Assembly (NCBI GenBank): GCA_024516155.1
Contig: JAJJXM010000021.1
Span: forward strand, 310,001-374,000
DNA from: Pyronema omphalodes
Lineage: Eukaryota > Ascomycota > Pezizomycetes > Pezizales > Pyronemataceae
DNA: 64,000 nucleotides
Direction: 5' to 3'
The translations under genes and the position numbers were made by a program. Shown piece by piece: positions 32,100 through 46,795 of the stretch. The notes below the pieces were generated by a model, which worked only from the letters and a program-made list of their open reading frames with translations, was not told the origin of the DNA and made no database searches. Each line of letters starts with the position of its first letter. Position 1 is the stretch's first letter.

Positions 32100-33760
32100 A
32101 AGGAGGACGTTGATACAAAGACTACGATGTTCATGATATCCAGAAAAGGGTTGGATTATAAATATCAAATATATATGGTTATGTAATGCAGTAATGTTAA
32201 AAGTGATGACAAAAAGTATTGATAAATACTTCGAAAACAACAATTATTAGCTGAAAATACTAATGCACTTGAATTACTAAGCCCCCCAGATTAGTTCAGA
32301 GGCCCCAATCTTCAATCTATCACAAGTAGGAGCCACAGAGGATGGAGGGCTGTTTTGCAACCAACCCCAAGCTTTCTTCCGTTCCAATCCGCAGTTTGAA
32401 GTTATTTATCTCTAATTGTCCCGCATGAGCCTTTTAGGCCTCGGCCAGCGTATAACTCAATCAATCAATCGATTGATAATCTACCATCCCCAATACTAAC
32501 ATCTCAATACCACAACCAGTGCCAACCCAAAACACAGCCGCAATCCCAAACTCAACTACACTTATAATTCCCCATCCCATCGATCTTGAAACCCAGGTAA
32601 CACAAGATATTACAATACCTGCAAACGAAATAGATACGGTCATGTCAATCTCTATTCTTATGGTATTCTCCTAACCCGCGACCCACTAAAGTAAAACATA
32701 AAATAAAAGAAAGAAGTTTGTGCTGCTTTTTTCCCGCTGAAATATGTTCATCTTACGATTTTGGTTGTAACTGCAGCTATAAGTGGTGGTGATGCTTGAT
32801 TTTGTAGTGAATAGAAGTTTGGATTAAGCTAGAGTCAGCCGTTGCTTTTATTCGTTTTTCGTTTTTCACTTTTTCGCTGGCAACTCTCATTTTTTACCCC
32901 ACAACGGAAATGGTGTATTTCTGGTTTCTAGTTTCTAGTTTCTACATTTGCTTATTCTTGCCATTTCTTCGTATTTGGCTTAACTCATAAGTTTCGTTTG
33001 AACGGATGTTTCTGAGTCCTTGTTTCTTCAACTATCTCGCGGCAATTTGCTATCATGGAATTTTCGATACCGCGACCTCGGTCTATTACATATCATATTG
33101 AGGATCTTTTATAACTTATTGATACTCTTATACTCTGCTGTTTGTCATTTGAAATAGCGTCAATTCAAGGAGATGACACTGCAAGTGAAGAAGGTATCAT
33201 GGGCATAGTGGCAAAGTGTTTGCATTTATTGAAAGATAACTGCGATGAGAAAGGTCTCAGAGGGTGCATTAAGTTGGGCGCTCCCCACGCAATTCACACA
33301 TAGGAACAGAAAACCCACAATTTCAGAGATTTCTTGAGAAAGAGTGAGGGCTCAAGAGCCTTGTAATGGTTCATTCTAACCGTTATCATCAAAGGATATT
33401 TGGTGCTTCCTGGAAGGCAGCTATCTTGTTAATGTATGCAGTTGTACGGAAGGCAACAAGTGAGTGCAGTCATACAACGGGGTATCTGTTTCACACTAGT
33501 AGCCGAGTTGGTATAACTGGGATAATCTTTTGCTACGTGAATTATCGTTTTGGTTACGGTGTTGTTGTTTTAGGATTGGGTTGGGCTTGTGAAGTCCAAC
33601 ATTCACAAATTTGATTTCTCAAGATAAACGGCTCCGCAACGTGTCCAGAGCAAGCTATATGGCCGATCGGTAGACTCAACAGCCTCCAAACAATGAGCAT
33701 ATTAAGAATCAGACTGGTGCTGTTCTCATCGATAAAAATACAGCTAAAAACGCAAAAGAA
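32100..33760. other. Gene-free stretch
   Basis: AT-rich with no recognised protein or RNA. The beginning should be the rqt4 3' UTR. Short frames have no family resemblance. Confidence 0.5.
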
Positions 33761-33832
33761 AGCTCCGACGCGGATTTGAACCGCGGATCTCGACATTACT
33801 AGTGTCGCGCTTTACCCCTAAGCCACCGGAGC
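33761..33832 (-). tRNA. tRNA-Thr(AGT), no intron
   Basis: Complete 72 nt cloverleaf on minus: acceptor GCTCCGG with TCGGAGC, D arm GCTTAGGGGTAAAGC, anticodon arm CGACA-CTAGTAA-TGTCG (anticodon AGT) and T arm CGCGG-TTCAAAT-CCGCG. The discriminator is U. Confidence 0.95.
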
Positions 33833-35420
33833 TTAACATGACTGGACCTGATCCACATGTATTATAATATTAAACCATTTGCCGGACATTATCTACATTC
33901 TCCCGCGCTCGCATCTTGTCAAGTATCCGTCACTGCTCCGATCATATCCCAGGTTCTCCATCTTTATCTATAAATTCACAATGTTACACCACTAGACCAT
34001 AATATACGTCATAACCTTAAGGTTGGGAACGTTCAAGAAAATCAAATCAAATCAACCACTAGACCATAACACATCTATGGCAAAAGCGAATTCTTTTTCA
34101 ACTAGTGCCTCTCCTCCATCAGTTATACCTCATGCCTATATTTTATCCCCTCAGCTGAGGAATTCGACCGCCCTCAACATCTGAGCTTACCGAACCAAGT
34201 TAGAGGATCCTACATGTTCGTGGTATTTCGGTTTCTCATGCAAGGTCTTTCTAGAATAATGATAAAATCTTCCTAATAACTCCTCTATCAGCACTGTGGA
34301 TATATGTACTAACTTGATGTCCCTACTCCTTAGGGTGCTGCATATCCAGCTAGTCTCTGTATCTGATCGATATCCTACAACTCTATGATTTAACCAAGCC
34401 TCAGACTTTTGTAGAGAAACTGACCAAGGAGACCGGTCATTTACCCCTACGTTAGTTCTAACATAGAACCAGACGTAGTAGTTGACGCTGTTTGCGCGTG
34501 TTCCCGGACTGTATTCAATTTTGTTTCACGCTGGAAACGAGCCGCTTAAGTTGCCTATACAAATTCTCGGGGACCAACGCAACTGTACTACGCGCTTTTG
34601 TAATTTAGCAGGGGATTTGTTGGAAGTGCTCATATCGTTTCGATGGTCGGAGAACGTTGTTGATATTCTTGTGCTCTATTTGAAGCTTTTTGGAAGTACT
34701 CACCAGGACTGCATACATACCTGTTTCGTCTGTAATAGAAATTTTCTGTTTGCGAAAAACAGTAGACGCCAGATGTAAGTGGTGGAAAGTTGTTAAAAAC
34801 TCGTGTTGTATCCAAAAACAGTTTGGACACCTAGTGGTGTTCTTCTTCATATGGAGTTTCTATGTACCATAAAATATCATGTCAGAACAAACTATCAAGT
34901 TCTGGCGGTATATAGGGTCCAAAACTACTTAAGATAATTCGTAGATGGTGATAATTATGTTTCTGTATCATTGTTATAAGCTCGGTGCTGGACGCGAAGC
35001 CGACATGTATGAGCAGTGGTAGATTGCACCAGCGAGTTTGTACTACCGGCGCCGGTTCGCGGCTCAGTTGTTCAACGCAGCAGGCACAAACGGAATGTTG
35101 GAGCTGGTTTCTCCAAGTCATTCTGCATTGACTGATGGAATCGAGACAATTCATGACCGATGATCGTCGGATATGTTTTTATTTCATTTATTCATTCGTC
35201 CATTCAGATTTCCTTACATTATGCAGACAATGTCGGCTGAGGTATGAGGAACGGATATATCGAAAGGTGCGGTTTGGGTTGGTAATTTGGATCTTGTGCG
35301 ACGTAAAAGGAATGAATCAGGCTGCATGCGTCTCTTACGTGATCTGCTCTGTACCCCGCATTCATTGAGAAACACACCCCGCGCGCTTACAGATAATCAT
35401 CAGTTCACCATACCACCACA
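33833..35420. other. Gene-free stretch
   Basis: No gene was recognised. A short block 'ccactagaccata' occurs twice (near 33990 and 34056). The last hundred bases before 35421 look like the leader of the gene that follows (C/A-rich, 'accataccaccacaATG'). Confidence 0.5.
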
Positions 35421-36976
35421 ATGTCTTTCGAAATAGATCTTAGTACGATTAAAATTGCTGCTTTATACTGGGAATCAATCAAATCATTCAACCGACTCCT
35501 CGACCATTTTCAGGAGTCACAAAAACCTCCCGAGACACTACCGGATGACATTGGACGACTCAAATTATGGGCCGACAATGTTGCTGCACACCGTCGCAGG
35601 GTCATCTCGCTCGATTACCGCATTTGCGAAGCTTCAGAAGTCACGGAGAGAGTAAAAGAATTACTCAAGGACCTCAATGATGTCCTAGAGGACAGTGAGT
35701 ATTTTCCGACCTGTGGAGATTTGCGACCCAAGATTCTAACTTCTGAATAGCTTTGATTATATCCTCAGATGAAACCGACGGGGAAGACAATGTGCGGAAC
35801 ACAGTTGAGCCACAGTCTACAGGGCCACAGGCGGTTGATTCAGTTGATTCCGATGTAGACGACGAAATCAGGGCTACATCACCGCTAAAGGAAGCTGTCA
35901 AGGAGATCGGCAACGTCATTACGTTCCTATACCGACTATCGATTACCGTTCAGAGTCCTGCGTCTGCCAATCGTCTGCCAAGAATGGAGAGAATGGACGT
36001 GTCGCATTTCGAGTCCTTCGATATCGATTATGTCAGCAATAAATTCCCACTCAGCGAAGACTACCGATATCTGATCGAGAGACTGGGAAAGGCAAATACC
36101 AAACGACGACAGCTCCTGAAATACCACGACGAACATCACGAGAAGATCGTAGGCCTGCGAGTTGCTGTCGATGATACGCTTGATAGAGGATCATCCGAAT
36201 CCGTGGAGGGCCAAGACGACTTCTACCCAGCAGCTCCGATGGATATGCGTGGGAATATTACATCCGGCCAAAATCGACGTGGTGGAAGCCGAACAGGTCA
36301 ACTTGGATAACAGATCGATCGGAAACGGGATGTTCAGCTACGTCCCATGCATCGTCTGCGGGCGACTAAGTCTTACGGTTCCAGACCCGCCTTCTGGATT
36401 CGGCTGAGGACCGTTCCAATGACCGTACCAAGCTGTTGTCAAGCTGCTACTTACTCGGGACAATATCGAGGCCAATGCAATGAATAACGATGGAAGGACG
36501 GCGTTCGTATGGTCATGTTGGTATGGCAAGGAAGGTGTTGTCAAACTCGACATAACGTGAAGACCAACACCAAAGATGATGATGGGCAGACGGCGATCAT
36601 GACAGCATGCTTGGGTTGGTGCGTAGCTGTCTTCAAGCTACTACTCTCACAGAACGAGGTTAAGGTCGACAAGAGCGATAATTATGTGAAGGCGGCTTTC
36701 TTATGGGCATGTCGCAATTGCCACGAAGGTGAAGTTGCTACTTGCTCGCGATGACGTATTGAGATGAATGCAAAGGATAACTGGGGAAAGACGGCCTTTG
36801 TATGGGCTTGCTGGTTCCGACGTGAAGATGTTGTGAAGATGCTACCTGTTCGGGACGATATTGAGGTCGATGTAAAGGACTATGATGGAGACACGCGCAC
36901 GGCGTTGAATTGGGTACAGTGCTATGGTCATAGCAGAATTGCAGAACACGTCAGTCAATCTGTAAATAACCGATAG
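35421..36976 (+). pseudogene. Fungal N-terminal/AcuF-like family gene joined to a decayed ankyrin array
   Basis: The 5' part is well preserved: exon 35421-35694 (MSFEIDLSTIKIAALYWES...), intron 35695-35750 (GTGAGT...AATAG) and exon 2 to a stop at 36310. Its conserved helical core, DVSHFESFDIDYVSNKFPL then YLIERLGKANTKRRQLLKYHDEHHEKI, is typical of a large fungal family that often continues into C2H2-like Cys motifs. Here the frame shifts near 36260-36290: the other frame carries on as KIDVVEAEQVNLDNRSIGNGMFSYVPCIVCGRL and then stops. From about 36430 to 36976, ankyrin units (GRTAFVWSCWYGKEGVVK, GKTAFVWACWFRREDVVK, ...SVNNR) are scattered over three frames with several stops. The natural reading is one decayed gene, or two genes fused by deletion. 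The intact N-terminal piece could still encode about 277 residues. Confidence 0.7.
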
Positions 36977-37008
36977 TTCATCTAGACACTTTTTATACTT
37001 TCTTTTTT

Positions 37009-37106
37009 TATTTTATTTTATTTTTTTGTTTTTATTTTATTTTATTTTATTTTTTTGTTTTTATTTTATTTTATTTTATTTTATTTTTATTTTATTTTAT
37101 TTTATA
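37009..37106. repeat. (TTTTA)n microsatellite
   Basis: About 100 bases of ttttattttatttta-type repeats, broken by T-only and 'tttttttgttt' interruptions. It directly follows the decayed ankyrin array. Confidence 0.9.
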
Positions 37107-40100
37107 TTTTTTCTTTTTTGGTTTCTTCTCGTTCACAAATTTTGTTCTGGAGAGCTGGATTTTATGTATGAATGAATCTTTTATATGTAGCTCGCGTGGA
37201 AATTGCATTTCAAAACATCTTTCTACTTGCCCGGTCATATTAGTGGCACTAGGAAAATCAAGTACAATCTGAAAATGCCAATTCGGCCATGAAACTTTAA
37301 ATCCCGTGCGCTCTCCAAGATTAAGATGAGAACTTTGCCAATTGACAACCATAGCTCAATAATCCAGAATGCTCTCCACTTCTATGATACTCTTATGTGT
37401 CCAGTTCTGTACGATCTTTCAACCAATCATGCGAAGGTTTAATGGAGCTGTTGAAAAAGACACTCCGTTTCTCCACTCACAAACCAAGCGTGTGAAAACC
37501 TCTGTCGTATCTTGGATATCAAAAGTGTCTAAAGTGCCGCGATGAAGATTACAGGGTGACATTAAGTCCTGGCATGCCCGGACCTCCAACAACCCAATAA
37601 GGCAGATTATTTGGCCGAGTCAGCAGCCTTTACTTCCCAACAGTGCAAGCTTATGTAGTATCCTTACTGTTTCATTCGGTTAAAAACTTTGTGCGTCTAG
37701 TTCATGGAAAAGTGGATGGCGCAGCTCATCATGGCTTGGCGAGGATACCTTATGATAACGAATCCTGGGATCTCTGATAACGTGGGCTAGCAGATTATCC
37801 CTCAAATGATAATTTTTCTTCTCCAGTTTTTCTGCCTTATTATATCTGTGGTAATTGGAATTAACCATGGCCTTATAAAAGAGATTCATACATCCAGAAT
37901 ACAGACGCTAGTTTACGATAATATGTTTCGCGCAATCGAAGATCTCAGAATTAAGACAGAGAAGGAAATTCTTACCTTATCGAAGAGAAACAGAAGCTGC
38001 AATAGGGCGCAACATTCTTGAAGGTTGAAAGTCAGTGATAAACCCTGCTACCTGGTGATATTCTAGAGGAGCAATCACATAGCCATATTATCGGCTAACA
38101 GCTAATATAAAACGAGGGTTGAAGTAATCTGGTAATTTTCAATTCATATATACCTCAAACTCTACAGAGTATGGTTCTCTATATCCGGATCTGCTATTCC
38201 AAATCTTAGGACAAGTGGGATTGTAATAAACCAGATGCAGTCTGCTCAAATCTTACGTCTTCTAAAGAATCCAAAGTCGACTTATCTTCGCTTTTTTTCT
38301 GGGCCCAAAGGCGAGATGCTACTTTACGATACGATAGTGAAAGCCTTCAAATGACCGCTGGTTGCTATGCAACAGGCTAAAAACCAAGTTATATATTGAG
38401 AAAACTCAATATCAGAAATTATTTGTCGATTAAAAACCATGATGAGTGTCATCCCAATAACGAACGGCAAGCATATAGGTAAACTTTTCTGAAATTCATG
38501 TCCCTGATACGAGTGATCACATATGATACTTACTAAATCAATGGAGACCAACACGGCCAAGATGACCCTGCTCAAAGCAGAGGTAAAGACAGCTGCATTA
38601 GAGGAAATTGCTAATAGCGATTTGATGGGATTTTGGAGTAATTCTGTTGAGCCCGGAATAATGAATAGGCTGATAGACCATGGCCTAAACGATTGTATTA
38701 ACTTAGCAGCCCTGGGGAAACATCCAATGAATTCACCAACATATTAACCGTGAAAAATGGCAAGGGTCAGTTGATTCAATTATTGCAGAGAATCTTCTTA
38801 ATCAATGGCTTCAAATAAAGTATGAATTCAAAATATTCCGGATAAAGCCAATAATGAATAACAATACTTTGACGGATGGCAACAGCTAGAATTAACCCCC
38901 TAAAGGCAGCAAAAAGAATGGATTTATAACTGGCGAGATAGATTTATCGGTGAATATATAGAATTACATAGATTTAAAAGGGTGATGTTTCATTGCATGT
39001 TTTTTATTCCATTGCTATCACACAGTCACGACTCTAACCAGGACTATACAAAAAAGGGATTTTTAAAAAAGGCTTCAAATTCAGGGGATCTGTAAAAGTT
39101 AACTGTTGGAGAGTTTCACATTTAAGAAGCTAGAACCAATATTTAAATCCCGCCATCGGGTGTATGTAGAGGTTTTCAAGTCAACACAGTAGCTCCCACA
39201 GACTTTACAATAGACGAACAGAAAGACTTCCAAGTTCCAAGAAAGGAATGAGAAGCGAGAATACATTTTTCTGGCTATTGTACTTTGTTTCAGCCATAAA
39301 AGGATTTATCATATAAACATTGTAGGAGCCTCATTTCAGGTCACATCATTGTTTAGTGTTTATTTTTAACTCAGCCATGATTAGGATAGGATTTTGATGT
39401 CAATCTTTTGAAGCGATTTACAATTTAATATGGGCTCTAATATTCACTTCCCTAATGACAGTTACCTTATGCTTTAAGGATCTAATACATGTGATATAAC
39501 CTTCATACGCCAATGATCAGCAAAGCCAGCAACTAAAATCTCAAACGTGATTTTATAGTTGCAGCTCATATTTGAATCTCGATGTAATTGAAGCTTTGCA
39601 AGTAGGTTGATGCTGGAGTACCGTCCATTCAAAAAAATGGCCGCTAGCCCTGGATGCAGTTCTTTCTTGAGTTGATAAGGTTTCCACAGCTTTCAGGATC
39701 TATCAGTGTCTTGAATCACAGCTAATTCAACGTCGAATACAACAACAATGATAATGATGATGGTGTACATGCAGTAATGCGAACTCCAAAGGAAAGGCAG
39801 GATTTAGCCATACCATAAAGGGTATTTCTGAAATCACTGCAGATATAATTATTATCTGTATCACTGCGCCAATTTTCGAAATCAAGGATGCAAAAAAATA
39901 TCATGCCACAGCTAGTGCATGCTCTTGTAAATTTTTCTTTGTCTATTTTTTGTGAATTTTGTATATGTGTCCCAAAAGTTATACCGAGACCGGCCTCCCT
40001 GGACCGAACAAACTCCCAATGGGTTACTAATACACAGATTGTGGTGCAGCTATCAACACAGCTTTTTGTTTATTTCAGTTTTGACACGGTAGTGATGTGC

Positions 40101-40974
40101 CTAAGTTCAAAGTTTACTTAATCACCTATGAAATTCCAGATGTGTCGAGTATGATATGGTGATTGCCCGGGGTTGCGAGGCAGCATTTATTTTGGTGTCT
40201 TGTTTTTCTGTTAGAAGATTATACATATCCTTAAGTCATATCACAGTGATATATATATATCGAAGTTGATAATTCACTCTGAGTTACTGATATGAAATGA
40301 AAATCTCATGCTATATATGTAATTAAAAGAGAATGATATAATCATGGATAGTACTTAAAAGATGATAATTGATCACCGAGTATCGTAACCGGTGCAGTGG
40401 TTTATATAATTACTAAAAAGCACCGAGCGTGCTGTGCACTATACCATATTGTTGTTACATACTGATTCACTCTTCCAGCTCATCCGATGACATGGACCAT
40501 TTTTCGGAACAGTACACATGTAAGCGGCACCATGCACCACACGCTGCGGAGTACCCGAAAGAAAGAACCCATGTAGGATTTCCGTAGATCATATCACATC
40601 CACTAAGCGCATCATGGTGTACCAGTGCAACTGCCAGTGTCAGCACCAATAATGCCAGTGCCAGCGTCGGGTTCTTTTTTAACGCATAAGTGCGCATATT
40701 TCTTCGGGGGTAATTTCCCTTTTTAACATCTTTAGTGTGGAGGTTGAATCTGAATCTGAATCTGAATCCGATGGGGGGTGTCGATCATTTCAAAATATGT
40801 ATGTTTGTATGTATGTACAGTACGGTAACTCCAAGTGTGTGGATGGATGGATGCTATAGAATTTGAACATCCATCCACGCCCCCCGAAATAAATCATTCA
40901 CGAGCAACACCATTTTTTACGTAAATCCATTTGATTCTATGTGTACATATTCTACATGTTGTGGCCAAACCCCT

Positions 40975-40989
40975 CCCCCCCCCCCCCCC
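40975..40989. repeat. 15-base C homopolymer
   Basis: Uninterrupted C run in a C-rich patch. Length is likely unreliable in sequencing. Confidence 0.8.
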
Positions 40990-43900
40990 GCCCCTCTACC
41001 CTCGTCGTGATCTACTCTACATAGTGGTGTGTACGCGTCTACTGGATCTTCCCTAGTGCCCGGAATTCCACCATACCACTATACTTGTCGTATGCCAGCA
41101 CCAGTACCATAGCACATTCACTGAGTACTCGTGCTCTTTAGCTAGCTGGTCAACCACAGACTATCCAGCGCTGAGCGGACCAACGTCCGGTACCGGCCAC
41201 GCAGCCTGAAAAAGGAAACTCGAAAGGAGATTTACATTACATACATTAAATCCCGTTCGGGTATGTTTTTTTGTTATCGTGATTACGATGACGTTGTGAT
41301 GCGCTGTTCCATAGCCGTGGTTGGACATGAGGCATGGGTGCATGACCTGACCCCTTGAATTACCGTTCGTTCTTTATTCGAGTGACCCGATGTGAGAACT
41401 ACCCAACTGCAACTGCAGGGAATCGTTGTCATGATATTAGTAATTACACAACCCACCGAAGATACATACTACAAACAGTGGAAAATCTTAAGAGGAAATC
41501 TCGGAATGTTTAGGTTACATAGATCCATGTTGCATGTGTACAGTGTATGTACGGTGCACGGTGCTTGGTTTTTTTCCCCTGCGTTGGAGATCATCAACCG
41601 GTAGCTCGAGCGTTAAAAGCTTCGACAGAAAGATCAGCTAGAAATTGGAAGCTAGTCTTACCTTGAAACAAGCGGAACCGTGGGATAAAATATTAGTCTG
41701 GTAAATAGTAGGGTTTAGGGCTTTTGAGGTGAGGTGTCTGATCAGATTTTTGTGTACTAGCTAGCTGGATTTTCCATTTTCGCACCATGGGATGCTAGAG
41801 AGAGGCTCGAGATCACTACCACTACTTGCTTTGTGTTGGTTAGGTTGCTTCCTATCCCAGATAGAATTGCATGGCCGTTTTTTGATCAGAGAGTGGTTTA
41901 CTTTCCAGAACCATATCGAATCGAGAACGCATACTTACATAGCGACCTGCCAAAACACTGCAACCGCGTGAATACCGGTGTGATGCCCCATGATACGTGT
42001 AATTCTGTTAACCCAACAAATAACCGTAAAATGCTTTGTAAAATAGTATGTTCACCAACATACAAATATTAGTTCTCAAATGATCTCATCAATTTTTTTT
42101 GTTATTTTGAAATGTTGCGTGTAAAGTATTCGGGCCCGTGATCGCAGTGCATATCCCAGAGTTTTGACAGATCGCCTGTATAGAAGGTACATACATACTA
42201 AGAGTGCGCACTTATAAACAGCAATTGTTTTACATAGGCTAATCACAGCTATGGAAGTTCAAGTAACTACATGGCAATGATGAATATTGACAGCCAAAGT
42301 CAGGCCGAGCAATATTTAGAGAGGAGAAAATACTGCATCGCGCCAAAAATACATCAGTGATCACCAAACCTTCCTCCGGGCATTCGCGATACATAACGCG
42401 TAGAAACAAAAAAGAGGGGGGAAAAGTACTACTGGAGAGAGATGAATTCAAAAATCGATTTGGGTTCACGAGAAATTACTGGCTCCAACATTCCCGGATT
42501 CCGAATCTTCTTTAACGTCTGGAACGGTGGATCAACACTGCCTTTATGTACGCCGCCATAACTCCTCCACTATGTCCTCTCTTCAGTGTCTTTTCTCCGC
42601 CACGCACGTGAGACTCCGCTCAACTTTCATCGAAATAAACCCTCACCTCACCTTATTAAATCTATCAGGATAAGTGTATACCATACACCCCGCTTACATA
42701 GGTAGCATCCCCGCATCACAGGGATTCCAATTAACCCTCAAGTCGCGTCGCGTCGCGCTATCGTCCCGCGCATTGACAGGACAGTGAAGATCAGGGTCCA
42801 AAGTCCAAAACATCACGTTTCATCGCATGTCATCGCACTTTCAAGCAGCAGTTCAAATTGAAATCATACTTCATCTCAGGTCAGGTCGGGTCAACCATAC
42901 ATATATACATTTACGGTACAGTTACACAAAATAGAGATTCACAAAGCAAGCAAGCCATAATTTGAGCGCACGTGGTATAGTATGGTATGTAGAATGCCAC
43001 GAAGGACCGATGACAAACGATCGACCGGTAACCATGCAATGAAGTCGTAATTCTTGATTCATGATTCATTCGTAGACAGGGTTCCGGCTATACCCGTTGG
43101 CAGTTTCTCACCAAATCTGGCTAGGATGAGGCTTCAATGAGCGTCTTACAGTCGCTATATTCTTGTGTTCAGGGTACACTGTACGTAGGGGTCTCATATG
43201 TATATGTACTGTATGTAGATATACGTTATTTTGGAAATAAGAAAATAGAGTGACAAGGAAATAGAGTGGAGTCATCCTGTAATATTACCATGGATTCAGG
43301 TAGTGGTAGTGGTCCCGAGTCGTCGATTATCGTCTCAAAACCTATGAGCGCGAGACCATGCAATACAGAAACATATGTACGGTTCTTTTATCCGTCCTTT
43401 TCCGCTGAGTTGAATGCGGACTATCCTATGATATGTAGCCTTACCCCACGAAGATACTTAAGGTGTTCTATGTAGGGTGCTCTAGTCCTTTCCCCAAAGC
43501 ATCGCCGCCAGCCACGAACAGCCAGAACAAGATTCTACCGTTCGACGTTCGTAGAAATCCTTCCAGTCCAAAAAACGATTGACCATGCTCGCACATTCAC
43601 AGAGGTATGGTGGCATAGTGGCTTGAATCTTCCGGATCCTATGGCACCATATGTATCCTTCGCCATAAGATCAGACGAAACGAAAGGCAGCACAGTTCAA
43701 ATTGAAATACATATGCCATATTTTCCAGAGATCCGGCAGGTGGATCGCGCTGGACTATGGATCCAAAACGGGGAATATTGCCGATACTCGTTTACTTTCA
43801 TCGCTACGTTACTGTGCTGTGGAATAAACAAAGACATAAACGAGCTGCTGTATGTTTTATTTGTACCATATCCCATCCCATCACGAGGAATCGTCATCAT

Positions 43901-46657
43901 CGCATCTTCGCAGCAAAAAAAAAAATAATATCCGAGGCGATGCCATACTGCATAGCTCCTTCGTGGATATATATGAATCCACATGGACTCCTGGCATGGG
44001 GGTGGGGGGTGGATATGTTACAGCTCGTTACATTACAGTACATATGCACATGGATAATGGATTCCTCGGTGGTGAGCTTTCATGTGGCTTTCGATTACCG
44101 AAAACGAAGCGTATCTAATGAAATACCCCTCTTTCAATTATTTATTACGTGTGTTCAACGCACATACTGATGATATGTATGAGAGTTGGTTGTTTTTTGC
44201 GCGCGCTGCGAGCTTCGTGTTACTTCTACTTCGTGTTACTTCGCCTTACTTCGGCCATCGTCGGCGGTCAACGACACAGAAAAATGCAGTGAGATCTAAG
44301 ACAAAGCTTTGCGAGATGGCTGACATGACATGTAGATTGCAGATCATCTCTGCGATCTTCATTCAAAGGCAGGTTGCATTTTATCATCCATGCGATCGGA
44401 TCCTCAAAAAGGATCCTCAGCTTACATATGGCGGGGTGGTGGGTGGGGTTTATTTGGACTGGGTGGGCCTGGCTGGTGCTGCTGGTCGTCTGATATGTAT
44501 CGTGGTCAACCAAAAAACGTTTTCCCGTTTTCTTCTCATAGCCAACGGAGCCAACGGAGTTCAAATTTACCGCCGTTGCCATCGAAAAAAAATAATCCCT
44601 ATGTCCATACGTATTCTCCTCTACCATACGTCACTGAACATCATCACCGGTATAACCCGATGGCCGAAACTTCCATCCATCCCACCCCCCGCTGCTTTAA
44701 TTTCTGCGACAAACCTCCAATAACTAAATCGAAACCCATCTCGTGCCCCCAAAGAAAAAAGAAATTGGGGGTCGATATGGCATACCATACGTATTGTTCG
44801 TTCCATCAGCGTCGCAGATTGCAGCGCGCGAAATCCGGCACGGAACCTCCGCTTCTCCAAGGGTCTGTCGGCGTGATTAGTGTTGCAACTTACAAAAGAT
44901 TCCGCACGTAGGGTTGGTTGGAACTTGGGTGCAGTCGTAAGTATAGCTTCATAGTCATTGGTAAGGCCGGCCACCGTTACATAGTTACATGTAATACGGC
45001 CACGCCGTGGTTTTGTATGTATGTAGCCTTTGTGATCTGGGTTTGTTGTTGGCCGAGGCTGGCCGCTGAAGTGTTCTTGTTCTGTTTGTACATATCCATA
45101 CTCTACATAAGGCTACAGTATACCTTCGTGAGAGACTTCCCTGTGGCAGGCAACAAACACGTAGTAGCCCCCAAGGTGCATATGTATGGCTCCGGTCCGG
45201 TAAATTTCTATGCATCCGAAACTTAGCCCGCGCCTCACGTTTTTTGCACGCCGGGTCCGGGTGATTTTCGCGAGCGGAGTCAAGCCTCCACTGCCCTGCC
45301 TAGGGCTAGCTAGCTGCTGGCTATAGGTATCTATGATATCACAGTAAAATTGATGATGGACCCTGAACCTGCCAAGTCCACAATTAGACCTTACCACCAT
45401 ACCAATTGAAGAAAATAATTCGAAGCAGACCGTACAAAAGCATTCTTCATAACATATCGTACCGAATTAATTTTTACGAAAAGATAAGAATTGACAGTTA
45501 ATAATGATATTTTTTTGCTATGGTGTTCACAGCCGTCCGTTATAATAACACTCATACAGCCTAGCTAGGCTGCTCGTCGATTATTGTTATGCCCTCGCAG
45601 TCATGCGTCGATCCCAGTCCCGAGGATACGTAATTACCCTACTAACTTGTGCCTGCATCATGCATGATTTTCGCATTTACATTCCTATGCCACTAGCTTC
45701 ATACATTACAATACCCTGAAAACTTCTTTGTTTCTTTGTTTCTGTGGGGATGTATGGTGGTATACGACGCAAGGAAAAGACAAGTACGATTATAAGCTCT
45801 GTAGTACGTGAGCACGTGTCATCGTCACGTTGCCATTGCCATTTCATAACAGAAGTATGCCACCAAAAGTGTCTCGGATGTCTGGACTCTGGATGGATCC
45901 GGGTCGACTTCGACGTCGATCGGTACAGTCCACTGCGTATGGAGCTGCAGAGCTCACCGTATGTATGTATGGAAATCAGCCGATGACTGTATGATTAATT
46001 GATTGATGGCATTTACATAAGAATCGCAAGAAATAAATAAATAGATAAATGTAATAGATAGATATGATGAACTAAATATGCGATAGTCGGCTCTCTCTAT
46101 ATATGTACTAGATAGCCGTCGTGCCGTCGTGGACACTGGACGCTGGACTCGACCCGAAGATCGATTAAGTAGGCGCGGAAATGGTGCGTTGAGGAGGAAA
46201 AGAACGTTGTAAATGCAAATGCAAATGCAAACGCAATAGCAAAGATATAGTATGGTGTAGTATGGTGTAGTATTACCATTGACCATATAGTAACCCCCAG
46301 AGAAAGGAAGGAAGGATCCTTCTTTCCTGGATTGTTCTTCCCTTCAAAATTCCTTCAGCCGTCGCATTCCTCTCCGATTCAGTACGATTCATTATATATT
46401 ACATACCATCGGTTTGATTAACAAATATACAACACATGACACGAATCACAGAGGCGAAATCTGTTGAAAGAAAGAAAGAAAAAATGAAAGAGGAAAAGAA
46501 AAACAGTATTAGAAATACCTGATACATATGTAGTCAATATAACGCATTTAATTAAAGACTTTAAACTTCGTTATATGACCTTAGTGTTGGTGAAGTCAGT
46601 TGTCCCTAGCAATAGCTATGTATGGGTGTATATATTGTATGAATGGTATGAACGAAG

Positions 46658-46795
46658 TGAAGTGGAGGTTGAAGTGGAGGTCATGGTGGAAGTAAAACTA
46701 GAAGGTGAAAGTGGACATGGAAGCGGATGGTGAAATTGGAAGTGGAAGTGGATGGTGAAATTGGAAGTGGAAGCGGAAGTGGAAGTGGAATGTTT
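46658..46795. repeat. Imperfect hexamer repeat (GGAAGT)n
   Basis: A purine-rich stretch built from ggaagtg, ggatggtg and gaaattgg units. The segment 'ggatggtgaaattggaagtg' occurs twice, 24-30 bases apart. Non-coding context. Confidence 0.8.

Noticed and set aside
40467..40697. 76-codon minus-strand frame with a hydrophobic N-terminus and four Cys, like a small secreted protein
   Set aside because: Isolated in AT-rich DNA without leader, intron or family support. Such frames arise by chance, and expression data would be needed.
44082..44723. 213-codon open frame in the desert
   Set aside because: The opposite strand is open too, composition is random-like, and no motif, splice signal or family match was seen.
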